Assembly: GCA_002450155.1 (NCBI GenBank)
Contig: DJYO01000027.1
Location: 62,001 to 126,000 of the forward strand
Source: Mageeibacillus sp. UBA6976
GTDB taxonomy: Bacteria > Bacillota > Clostridia > Saccharofermentanales > Saccharofermentanaceae
Direction: 5' to 3'
DNA: 64,000 bases
The translations under genes and the position numbers were made by a program. The notes below the pieces were generated by a model. The model saw only the letters and a list, made by a program, of their open reading frames with translations. It was not told the DNA's origin and searched no databases. This document shows positions 8,290-16,320 of this stretch, one piece after another (the first letter of the stretch is position 1; every line of letters starts with the position of its first letter).

Positions 8290-9057
8290 TTAAAGTACAG
8301 ATGTACCTTCATTATTACAATTAACAATGAATTTGATCTGAGGGAACTTTATTTGGAGCAATTTCTCAAGTTTAGGCAGATATATCTGTTCCGTGGCTGA
8401 ATGACCGGCGATAAGAGTGTTTATGCCCAGCTCTTCAAGAAGGACAGTGAGGTGATGCTTGATCTCTCCTGATACAACAGTATCAACACCTGCTCTTACT
8501 ATTGCTTCTATAGAGTCCTCATCGAAGGCTCCGCCCTGGATAAATACCTTCTTAACCTTGCTGTCTGTGGGATTGATGGTAATTATGCCGCTGGTCTTAA
8601 GCCCTTCTGCCACTCTTTGTTCAAACTCGGATACTGTTGTCTCCTCCTCAAGCTCAAATACACTTCCGCATAAAGAGCTGTCCAGTCTCGAAGACTCAGA
8701 GATACCTATAGCCTCAGCTATTGCCTTGTTGCCAAACTCATCAGTGAGGTCAAGATTTGTGTGGCAGGCAAAACAAGCGATATCGCTCTTTATAAGTTTG
8801 GATAAGAGCCTGCCTGTAACGGTCTCAACAGATACGGAATCTATGCCGCCAAAGATGATCGGATGATGAGTTATTATCAGATTGCATCCGTTCTTTATAG
8901 CTGTATCTATTGCCTTACCCGTACAATCCAAAGAGATGACGCAACCTGTCAAGAAGGACGAAGTATCTCCTGTCATAAGCCCCGGATTATCGTAATCAAG
9001 AGCATTCTCTCTGGGAAATAATTCATCAAGATAATCTGTAACTTCTTTAATCTGCAT
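8290..9057 (-). CDS. Nif3/YqfO-family dinuclear metal-binding protein
   Basis: 255 aa. Family marks are DYDNPGLMTGD near the N-terminus, ITHHPIIFGG and ACHTNLDLT (metal ligands), and the C-terminal GHSATEQIYLPKL. This is the short form, without the ~100-aa PII-like insert of Bacillus YqfO. These proteins form hexameric toroids with a two-metal site; they are often annotated as GTP cyclohydrolase 1 type 2-like, but the cellular function is not established. It overlaps the trmK gene by 11 bp, an association conserved across Bacillota, and has AAGGAG ahead of its ATG. Confidence 0.9.
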   Translation of the reverse strand: MQIKEVTDYLDELFPRENALDYDNPGLMTGDTSSFLTGCVISLDCTGKAIDTAIKNGCNLIITHHPIIFGGIDSVSVETVTGRLLSKLIKSDIACFACHTNLDLTDEFGNKAIAEAIGISESSRLDSSLCGSVFELEEETTVSEFEQRVAEGLKTSGIITINPTDSKVKKVFIQGGAFDEDSIEAIVRAGVDTVVSGEIKHHLTVLLEELGINTLIAGHSATEQIYLPKLEKLLQIKFPQIKFIVNCNNEGTSVL

Positions 9058-9733
9058 GTAAGTCTCCTTCTAACATCTTGCGGATCTCGCTACTTCCCCT
9101 GCTCCTTATCTTAAACACTTGGGTAAGATGCTCTATATATTCGTCTGTAAGAGCATCACTTCCCCGGCGTTCAAGAATGCAGGGACCATAGTAAAGCTGT
9201 CTGAGATCCAATTCCTGTATATATCCCCGATATCTTAATCTTAATACATTATAGAAAATATCTCTGTCTTTACAAACTGTCTCTATCTCAAAAATAAAGC
9301 CCTGTTCTGCCAGGAATCTCCTTACAAGATGCATAGATTTCTGGGGCTGGAGGATAAGAGCTATATTGCTCAATATGTCTTTATCAAGGTCTTTGATAGC
9401 TCTTGCAAGGATATCGATAATATTAAGTCCGCCCATTCCGGCAATGACTATAATGTCGCCACTCCTGATATTCACGCCGTTAAGACCGTCTGTTACCAGT
9501 GTTTCTGATCTGTCCTTAAACCCATTTGATTCAAGGAGCAATCTGCTCTTGGAAGCAGGCTTGGGATTGATATCAGTGCATATTACTGAAGTTGCTATGT
9601 CCTCTTCGAGACATCTTAAGGATAGAAGGCCATGGTCTGCCCCCACATCAAGGACCCTGCCGGGTCCGAGTTCTGCCCTGGCATTACGGACCTCTTCAAA
9701 TATCGTATTTAGTCTTACCGGCAGATCTTGCAT
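9047..9733 (-). CDS. trmK: tRNA (adenine(22)-N(1))-methyltransferase
   Basis: 228 aa, class I SAM-dependent methyltransferase that makes m1A22 in tRNA of Gram-positives. Seen: RVLDVGADHGLLSLRCL (SAM motif I), VICTDINPKPA (acidic ribose-binding loop), VIAGMGGLNIIDIL and ILQPQKSMHLVRRFL. It overlaps dnaG by one base (TGATG) and the Nif3-like gene by 11 bp, so all three are probably translated as a coupled set. The TrmK-YqfO-type pairing next to the primase gene supports the assignment. Confidence 0.92.
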   Translation of the reverse strand: MQDLPVRLNTIFEEVRNARAELGPGRVLDVGADHGLLSLRCLEEDIATSVICTDINPKPASKSRLLLESNGFKDRSETLVTDGLNGVNIRSGDIIVIAGMGGLNIIDILARAIKDLDKDILSNIALILQPQKSMHLVRRFLAEQGFIFEIETVCKDRDIFYNVLRLRYRGYIQELDLRQLYYGPCILERRGSDALTDEYIEHLTQVFKIRSRGSSEIRKMLEGDLHAD

Positions 9734-11670
9734 CAGAGACTGTTACCTGCCTTCATCAGCTGATCTTTATATTCAGCGATCTTTTGTAATTCCTGTCTGA
9801 TCCGATCTTTGTCATCGCCGGTTGCCAGACTGTAACGGTCGATCAGAAGACGTTCTCTGTCCTCGATAGCTTTGATCCTGATACGGTAGAGGTGCCCCAA
9901 GTACATATCTCTCCTGCTCAAGGTATTACCGGAATCCATCGCCTTGCCACAGGCCTTGGCCAGAACTACCTCTGAAGGAGTTCCGTTGATCGTAACCTCT
10001 CTGAATGTATCCATCATGAGAGCAAAGGGCACACCGCTTTCCTCGTTATAGAGCTCCAGAAATCTCTTTACTATGGTCTTCATGGTATCTCCGGAAAAAT
10101 CCGAAGGCCTTAAAATATCTGTCTTGTTAAGAACAGCAGGATCAGTAAGTCTTTCCTGCAAAGACATGGCGTAAGCAAACAGCATGATCTCATCGTTCGT
10201 TGCCAAATCTGATACTACAGTCTCAGAGACCTGATCTGTAATGCTCTCTTCTGTCTGAACGATCTCCCTGTTGCGGCTCTCGATATCGGCCTGTTTTGCC
10301 CTGTCGGCACGCCTTGCATTCTCAAGATCCTCGTAGGATGCCTTACGGGAAGACAGGGCGTCCATCTGTTTAAGCACCGCATCTGCGCTGGCTCCAAGTT
10401 TATTGGCGGCAGCATTTGCCATCTTGGATCTGGCAATCTCATCGGTAAGCCAGGAACCATAGAGACATACATCTTCCTGATATTTGCCTGAATCAAGCCC
10501 GGAGGATCTATCTAAGTTATCGTTATATGCACGGTCAAGGAGGTAGTCTTCAACATAGAGCGCATTCTTAACTACCTGGGCAAAAGCCTCGGCCCCGTTG
10601 GCCTTAATGAATTCATCAGGATCCTTGCCGTCCGGAACCTTAGCTATCTTGATCCTGATATGGCTCTTATCATTCTTTCGAAGGAAATCGCACATCATGG
10701 GGATGGCCCTGATAGCTGCCATCTGCCCCGCTCTGTCGGCATCGAAGAAGAATACCACCTCTCCGTTATTGGTATATCTGGCACAAAGCTTGAGCTGATC
10801 GTCTGTAAAAGCCGTACCCAGAGAAGCAACTGTATTTCTGAAGCCCGCCCTGTGCATGGCAATAGCATCCATGTAGCCTTCTACAATTATGATCTGGCCG
10901 GACTTCTCCTTCTTGGCCCAGTTAAGAGCATAAAGATGTTTCTTCTTATTGTAGACAAGAGAATCAGGAGAGTTGATATATTTGCGATCCTCATCCTTCT
11001 CTATGGCTCTGCCGCCGAAAGCAATTATGTTGTCCCTGACATCAAAGATCGGAAACATAAGACGCTTCCTGAATAGATCAACCACATTCCCGTTCTTGGT
11101 CCTGGTAAAAAGACCTGACTGCATCATCTCTTCATCGGTATAGCCTAAGGCCCTTACAGTGTTATAAAGACCGTCCCATTCATCGGGGGCAAAGCCGATG
11201 CCAAAATGCTTCAGGGTATTGCTATCAAGCCCTCTGCTTGTTGCATACTCCATAGCCTCCCTGCCCTTATCCTCGTCATAGAGGCTGTAGTAAAAGTATT
11301 TGCAGGCTTCCTTAAGGATGCCATATACCCTCTCTTTTGCCTTACGGAGTTTATCGTCCTCGTTATCAAATCTGGAATCAGGGATCTCTACTCCATACTT
11401 ATCAGCCAGGAATCTTATGGCCTCAGGATAGCTCAGGCGTTCATATTCCATAATGAAGCCTATGGCATTACCGCCCTTATTGCATCCGAAACAGTGGAAT
11501 ATGCCCATCTTTGGATTAACGCTGAAGGAAGGCGTCTTCTCCCCGTGGAAAGGACAGCATGCCCAAAGAGAGCCCCCCTTAGACTTAAGAGATACATAGC
11601 TGCCCACAACATCTGCTATGTCAGCCCTGTTAAGCACCTCCGCTATTACACTGTCCGGTATCCTTGCCAA
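9733..11670 (-). CDS. dnaG: DNA primase
   Basis: 645 aa; makes RNA primers at the replication fork. Domains: N-terminal CHC2 zinc finger (CPFH...HCFGCNKGG, residues ~38-65), RNA polymerase core with VVDLFRKRLMFPIFD, TOPRIM fold with IIVEGYMDAIAMHRAG and the acidic FFFDADRAGQ, then a C-terminal helicase-binding region with long charged helices. The start codon is TTG, preceded by AGGAG at a 7-nt gap. It heads the dnaG-trmK-nif3 operon from its own promoter. The sigA gene that usually follows dnaG in Bacillota is absent. Confidence 0.96.
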   Translation of the reverse strand: MARIPDSVIAEVLNRADIADVVGSYVSLKSKGGSLWACCPFHGEKTPSFSVNPKMGIFHCFGCNKGGNAIGFIMEYERLSYPEAIRFLADKYGVEIPDSRFDNEDDKLRKAKERVYGILKEACKYFYYSLYDEDKGREAMEYATSRGLDSNTLKHFGIGFAPDEWDGLYNTVRALGYTDEEMMQSGLFTRTKNGNVVDLFRKRLMFPIFDVRDNIIAFGGRAIEKDEDRKYINSPDSLVYNKKKHLYALNWAKKEKSGQIIIVEGYMDAIAMHRAGFRNTVASLGTAFTDDQLKLCARYTNNGEVVFFFDADRAGQMAAIRAIPMMCDFLRKNDKSHIRIKIAKVPDGKDPDEFIKANGAEAFAQVVKNALYVEDYLLDRAYNDNLDRSSGLDSGKYQEDVCLYGSWLTDEIARSKMANAAANKLGASADAVLKQMDALSSRKASYEDLENARRADRAKQADIESRNREIVQTEESITDQVSETVVSDLATNDEIMLFAYAMSLQERLTDPAVLNKTDILRPSDFSGDTMKTIVKRFLELYNEESGVPFALMMDTFREVTINGTPSEVVLAKACGKAMDSGNTLSRRDMYLGHLYRIRIKAIEDRERLLIDRYSLATGDDKDRIRQELQKIAEYKDQLMKAGNSL

Positions 11671-11744
11671 AATATATCTCCTGTTTCAACTGATGATCAA
11701 TTACTTAATTAAAAATAATGGAAAGTATACAGCATTCCAGTCTA

Positions 11745-11772
11745 ATCATACCTTTTTTGACGAGATTTACAA
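11745..11772 (-). promoter_or_regulatory. Probable sigma-A promoter of dnaG operon
   Basis: Minus-strand -35 TTGTAA (11767-11772), 16-bp spacer, -10 TATGAT (11745-11750), about 75 bp ahead of the dnaG start. It lies just past the yajC terminator hairpin, a position that makes sense for a new transcription unit. Confidence 0.5.
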
Positions 11773-11790
11773 CAAATCACATCCATACAA

Positions 11791-11824
11791 AAGGTCTCCC
11801 CTTCAGTTTCTAAGGAAAGACCTT
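11791..11824 (-). terminator. Intrinsic terminator after yajC
   Basis: Minus-strand AAGGTCT pairs with AGACCTT, extended inward by CCTT/AAGG, giving a long near-perfect stem with a small loop, followed by TTTTGT. It sits 28 bp after the yajC stop and closes the dapA-dapB-yajC operon. Confidence 0.65.
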
Positions 11825-11851
11825 GTATTAAACTATTCTATGAGTCAGAAC

Positions 11852-12241
11852 TTACTTATCTTCAGAAGATGAAGATCTGCCGAAGAGTCCCTTCTTCTCA
11901 GGTTCAGCGCTGGCCTTAACGGAACCGTCCGGGTTAAGGTTCTCACGCTTGATAACAGTCTGGATAGAGCTCTTTGTAAATGTTACTAAGGTGTTTGCTG
12001 CAGAAGTTGCGATAGTAACCTCATTGTCCTTGATCTGGGCAACGAAACCGACAAGACCACCGATAGTTGCGACCTTATCGCCTACACTGAGCTTCTCCAT
12101 CTGCTTCTTGAGTTCCTTGTCCCTCTTACTCTGAGGTCTGATAAGAACAAAGTAGAACACTACGAACATTATTACGAGAAGGCCTATGGAATATACGGAT
12201 CCCATGACCTCACTGTTCTTCAAGAAATCGAATGTACCCAT
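11852..12241 (-). CDS. yajC: Sec translocase accessory subunit YajC
   Basis: 129 aa. One N-terminal transmembrane helix (GSVYSIGLLVIMFVVFYFVL) followed by the diagnostic IRPQSKRDKELKKQMEKLS and a small cytoplasmic SH3-like domain with GDKVATIGGLVGFVAQI. The C-terminus is a polar tail. YajC works with SecDF at the membrane. GGAGG precedes the ATG. The gene usually lies by tgt or secDF; here it ends the dapA-dapB operon, 21 bp after dapB. Confidence 0.93.
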   Translation of the reverse strand: MGTFDFLKNSEVMGSVYSIGLLVIMFVVFYFVLIRPQSKRDKELKKQMEKLSVGDKVATIGGLVGFVAQIKDNEVTIATSAANTLVTFTKSSIQTVIKRENLNPDGSVKASAEPEKKGLFGRSSSSEDK

Positions 12242-12262
12242 TTAATCAAATCCTCCGGATCT

Positions 12263-13030
12263 TTATTCTTTGATCATCTCAGCGATGCAATCTGACATTG
12301 TGAAATATCCGGACTGCTTGCCGTTCATAAACTCCGCAGCCTTGAGTGCGCCCTTGGCAAATACATCACGTGACTTGGCGCTGTGGCTGATAGTTAATGT
12401 TTCTTCATCACCTATGAACATAACCTGATGTTCTCCGATGATATTACCTCCTCTTATAGAAGAGATTCCAATCTGATTCTTCTTTCTGGCTTCGCTGACC
12501 TGATGTCTGTCGTATATGTATTCCAGAGTATCAGGTGCTTCCTGCTGAACAGCAGCAGCAAGCATCATTGCAGTGCCGGAAGGAGCATCTAACTTGCGGT
12601 TGTGGTGAGCCTCGAGTATCTCGATATCATAATCGGGATAAAGAGTCCTGGTAGCATTCTTAACGAGTTCAAGCATTAAGTTGATGCCGATGCTCATGTT
12701 GGCTGACTTGAATACAGCAATCTGCTCAGATGCCTTGAGTATCTCTGCGACAGTTGCATCGTCAAGAGCTGTTGTGCAGCAGATAAAAGGCTTCTTCCTC
12801 GCAAGAGCAAAATGAAGGATCGACTGTACTGCCATAGCATTTGAGAAATCGATGATAACGTCGAAATCCTCTGTTGAATCACTGGGATTCTGATACACAG
12901 GGAAAGGATAGCCGTCATAGCTTGCTATATCGCTGCCTGCAACGATCTGATAATCGTCACTGTGAATGCACATATCTGCAATTGCATGACCCATTCTTCC
13001 GCAACAACCGTTAAGAAAAATCTTTACCAT
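12263..13030 (-). CDS. dapB: 4-hydroxy-tetrahydrodipicolinate reductase
   Basis: 255 aa; NAD(P)H reduction in the lysine/diaminopimelate pathway. The N-terminal Rossmann start is VKIFLNGCCGRMGHAIA, the cofactor loop includes IDFSNAMAV, and the catalytic signature EAHHNRKLDAPSGTA is intact. SAKSRDVFAKGALKAAEF at the C-terminus is typical. It follows dapA by 13 bp with GGAG before its ATG. Product feeds peptidoglycan cross-link and lysine supply. Confidence 0.96.
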   Translation of the reverse strand: MVKIFLNGCCGRMGHAIADMCIHSDDYQIVAGSDIASYDGYPFPVYQNPSDSTEDFDVIIDFSNAMAVQSILHFALARKKPFICCTTALDDATVAEILKASEQIAVFKSANMSIGINLMLELVKNATRTLYPDYDIEILEAHHNRKLDAPSGTAMMLAAAVQQEAPDTLEYIYDRHQVSEARKKNQIGISSIRGGNIIGEHQVMFIGDEETLTISHSAKSRDVFAKGALKAAEFMNGKQSGYFTMSDCIAEMIKE

Positions 13031-13043
13031 ATCTGATCTCCTA

Positions 13044-13949
13044 TTATCTTCCGATATATTTGTTCATTGCAGATGTATCGTAATCTGCAAGCGTCTTAAT
13101 AACCTTTGCTCTGCCTGCCTCGCTCAGTTCACAGAGAGGGAGCCTGCAGGGACCTGCATTCCATCCGAGGATATTCATGGCATCCTTGACAGGGATAGGA
13201 TTAACCTCGCAGAACATTGCAGATACAAGAGGTACTACCTCGATCTGCAGCTTCCTGGCAAGTTCTATATTACCGTCTAAGAATGCATGTATCATCGTAG
13301 ATGTCTTCTCAGGAATGATGTTGGCAATAACCGAGATAACACCCTTGCCGCCTAAAGAACACATGGGGACAGCGAGAGCATCCTCACCGGAGTACATAAC
13401 AAATCTGTCTCCGCAAAGAGAGAATGTCGTAGGCACCTGATCAAGATTGCATTCCTTGACGCCAACGATGTTGTCGCACTCAGAAAGCCTGAGCAGGACC
13501 TCAGGGCTGATATTGACATTGGTCCTGGAAGGAACATTATACAGGATCAAGGGGCAGTCAACTGCAGAAGCAACTGTCTTGTAATGACGGTATAATCCCT
13601 CAGGTGTGCACTTATTGTAATAAGGTGTAACGAGCAATGCAGCATCAATGCCTAAAGCGGCAGCACGCTTAGTAAGACTTGTGCAGTAAGCAGTATCATT
13701 AGATCCTGTACCTGCAATAACAGGCACTCTGCCTGCTACAGTATCAACAGCAAACTTGATGGCATCGATGTGCTCTTCATCAGTCATGGTAGCTGCTTCA
13801 CCGGTAGAACCGCAGATAACGATGCTGTCTATCTTATTCTCGATCTGGAACTCGATCATCTTGCCGAGTTCATCAAAATTGATACCGCCGTTCTCAAAGA
13901 ACGGAGTTACGATAGCTACACCAGCACCTTCGAAAATAGGCTTTGTCAT
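13044..13949 (-). CDS. dapA: 4-hydroxy-tetrahydrodipicolinate synthase
   Basis: 301 aa TIM barrel condensing pyruvate with aspartate semialdehyde. Signatures: CGSTGEAATMTDEEH, LYNVPSRTNVN with the conserved Tyr, and GVKECNLDQV with the Schiff-base Lys. C-terminal VNPIPVKDAMNILGW is family-typical. GGAGG lies before the ATG at 13949, and a good promoter lies ~45 bp upstream, so it leads the dapA-dapB-yajC operon. Confidence 0.97.
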   Translation of the reverse strand: MTKPIFEGAGVAIVTPFFENGGINFDELGKMIEFQIENKIDSIVICGSTGEAATMTDEEHIDAIKFAVDTVAGRVPVIAGTGSNDTAYCTSLTKRAAALGIDAALLVTPYYNKCTPEGLYRHYKTVASAVDCPLILYNVPSRTNVNISPEVLLRLSECDNIVGVKECNLDQVPTTFSLCGDRFVMYSGEDALAVPMCSLGGKGVISVIANIIPEKTSTMIHAFLDGNIELARKLQIEVVPLVSAMFCEVNPIPVKDAMNILGWNAGPCRLPLCELSEAGRAKVIKTLADYDTSAMNKYIGR

Positions 13950-13992
13950 AAGGATACCTCCTTAAAAATACGCATAATGATATGCAAGCAAG

Positions 13993-14022
13993 ATTTTAAC
14001 ATTCACAAAGCCATATAGTCAA
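13993..14022 (-). promoter_or_regulatory. Promoter of dapA-dapB-yajC
   Basis: Minus-strand TTGACT (14017-14022), 18-bp spacer, TAAAAT (13993-13998), ending about 44 bp before the dapA start. It lies in the 117-bp gap between priA and dapA. Confidence 0.6.
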
Positions 14023-14066
14023 TTTATACTTCTTACGCGCACATTTGTATCTAAGTGACGCACATA

Positions 14067-16319
14067 TTAGTTGGATGCATCGTTATTTACGGAGATCTGA
14101 TAGATCCTGGGATCGAAATCCTTGCCTACCTGTCTGAATACAGCATTAAGAGCAGATTTGTTAGATGCCTTTATCACGATGTCCATACGGTATCTGCCCC
14201 GCAGCTCATAAAGAGCATCAGGCATTGGTCCGAAGAGCTCAAAATCATATCTGCTATCCTGAACGGACAGGAACTGTCTCAGGTATTCAGCCAGGATCTG
14301 AGCTTTGTTTATACAGTCATCCTCGTTATTACTGGATACTATAAGTTCTCCTATAGCCTTAAACGGAGGCAGTTTGACCTTGGATCTGTATTCTAACTCA
14401 GATTCAAAGAAAGACTCGTAGTCCTGGGTAAGAGCAAACTTAAACAAAGGAAGCTCAGGCCTGAAACTCTGAATAAACACCTCGCCCGGATAATCTCCCC
14501 TCCCTGCTCTTCCTGCAGCCTGAGTGATAAGCTGGAAAGCTCTCTCTGAAGCCATGTAGTTAGAAGACATGAGCATAAGATCTGCGCCAAGTATACCTAC
14601 TACAGTTACTTCCGGGAAATCAAGTCCCTTGGCTATCATCTGTGTCCCTATGAGAATAGATGCTTCCTTCCTTGCAAAACGGGTAATTATCTCATTATGG
14701 GCATCAGGAGACATGGTGGAATCCTGATCCATACGCAGGACAGTCTCATGTGGATAAAGCTCACCCAGCAATTCTTCAAGCTGCTGGGTACCAAAGCCCG
14801 CTCTCGTAAAGTTGACTGAGCCGCACTCAGTGCACTTTGCCTCAGATACCGGGATAGTATAACCGCAGTAATGGCATACAAGGCTCCTGCCCCCTGTCCT
14901 CCTGTTGTTATGGAGAGTCATTGCAACTGAACAGTTTACACAGTTTACAGTCATACCACAGTCACCGCATACTAAAGTCCTTGAATAACCTCTCCTGTTT
15001 AAAAACAGCATGACCTGTTTATGCTGAGAAAAAGCTCTTGCCATAGCCTGTCTCAAAGGGACAGAGAGCATCTCACCAGCTCCAAGCTTAAGCTGTTCTT
15101 TCATATCTACAGGAACTATCTTGGGGAGCTTGGCTTCGCCATGGGCTCTTTTCTTTAAGGTGACAAGTTTATAGACTCCCTTGCGGGCTGCATAGAAACT
15201 CTCAACAGAAGGAGTGGCAGAGCCAAGTATTATCTTGGCTCCTGTAAGCTTCTGCCTCATTCTGGCTACATCCTTGGTGATGTATCTGGGATGGGTCTCG
15301 GATTTGTAGGATGAATCGTGCTCCTCGTCGATTATTATGAGCTTAAGATCTCTTATGGGCGCGAAGATGCCGCTTCTGGGGGCTACTACCACCCTTGCTA
15401 TCCCCCGCCTTATCTTGTCCCACTGTTCGTATCTCTGGCGGGATGTGAGCCTGCTGTGCAGGACTGCGACGCTGTCTCCGAGCCTGCCAACTATCCAGTT
15501 AATTGTCTGTGGAGTAAGGGATATCTCAGGCACGAGATATAAGACATTACCACCTTTTGCAAGGCATTCTCTTGCGCAGTTAAGATAGACTTCTGTCTTG
15601 CCTGAGCCTGTTATTCCAAACAGGAGATAAACATCAGCATCAGGATTCCCGCATATGGTCCTCGTAGCTTCTATCTGATCGTCATTAAGGCCATGGACCT
15701 CGCTAAACTTGGAATCAAGCTCATCTTTATCAACGAGGACAGCACTGCTCTTAAAATCAGCTTTCTTCTTGTAGGAAGTAACCAGTCCCTTGTCTATGAC
15801 CGCCTTGAGCTGCGATGGAGATATGCCGAGAGAAGCAAGGAGCATGCTCTTCTCGGTATCTTCGCTCTCAAGGAGGTATTCGAGGATGTTGATATGGGCC
15901 TGTGATCTTAAAGAACCTGACTCAAGTACTCTTAGAGCATTTTCCCTGTCTGCGATCTTTACGAAAGTCAGCTCCGGATCCTTATGCTGCTCGACGCAGG
16001 ACGGGACCATTAGTTCTATGGCATCTCCCCTTGTGCAGTTAAACCTTGAAGAGATCATGTCTATCAGGGCAAGCTGGTCTTCATTCAAGACGGGCAAGTC
16101 AGATATTAGCGAATCAACAGCTTTGATCCCGGATGTATCCACGTCATTGTCATTTATATCGATAACAACAGCAGAATAGATCTTATTGCCCTTGCCAAAA
16201 GGAACACGGACAAAGGAGCCCTTATATACCCTGCCACTCAGTTCATCAGGGATTATGTATGTAAAGGGCTTATCAGTCTGCCTTATGGCGCCTCTTAAGA
16301 TAACACTGCAGTTTGCCAT
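14067..16319 (-). CDS. priA: Primosomal replication-restart helicase PriA
   Basis: 750 aa. Order: N-terminal DNA 3'-end-binding domain (PFTYIIPDELSGRVYKGSFV), Walker A LFGITGSGKTEVYL, DEEH motif II (IIIDEEHDSS), zinc-binding insert with paired cysteines (CGDCGMTVNCVNC ... CHYCGYTIP ... CTECGS), then motifs V/VI (GTQMIAKGLDFP, QAAGRAGRGDYPG). I place the start at 16319, one base after the polC stop (TGATATG); an upstream in-frame ATG would add a low-complexity run of threonines that is merely polC read in another frame. No own RBS is evident, so translation is probably coupled to polC. Confidence 0.95.
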   Translation of the reverse strand: MANCSVILRGAIRQTDKPFTYIIPDELSGRVYKGSFVRVPFGKGNKIYSAVVIDINDNDVDTSGIKAVDSLISDLPVLNEDQLALIDMISSRFNCTRGDAIELMVPSCVEQHKDPELTFVKIADRENALRVLESGSLRSQAHINILEYLLESEDTEKSMLLASLGISPSQLKAVIDKGLVTSYKKKADFKSSAVLVDKDELDSKFSEVHGLNDDQIEATRTICGNPDADVYLLFGITGSGKTEVYLNCARECLAKGGNVLYLVPEISLTPQTINWIVGRLGDSVAVLHSRLTSRQRYEQWDKIRRGIARVVVAPRSGIFAPIRDLKLIIIDEEHDSSYKSETHPRYITKDVARMRQKLTGAKIILGSATPSVESFYAARKGVYKLVTLKKRAHGEAKLPKIVPVDMKEQLKLGAGEMLSVPLRQAMARAFSQHKQVMLFLNRRGYSRTLVCGDCGMTVNCVNCSVAMTLHNNRRTGGRSLVCHYCGYTIPVSEAKCTECGSVNFTRAGFGTQQLEELLGELYPHETVLRMDQDSTMSPDAHNEIITRFARKEASILIGTQMIAKGLDFPEVTVVGILGADLMLMSSNYMASERAFQLITQAAGRAGRGDYPGEVFIQSFRPELPLFKFALTQDYESFFESELEYRSKVKLPPFKAIGELIVSSNNEDDCINKAQILAEYLRQFLSVQDSRYDFELFGPMPDALYELRGRYRMDIVIKASNKSALNAVFRQVGKDFDPRIYQISVNNDASN

Positions 16320-16320
16320 A

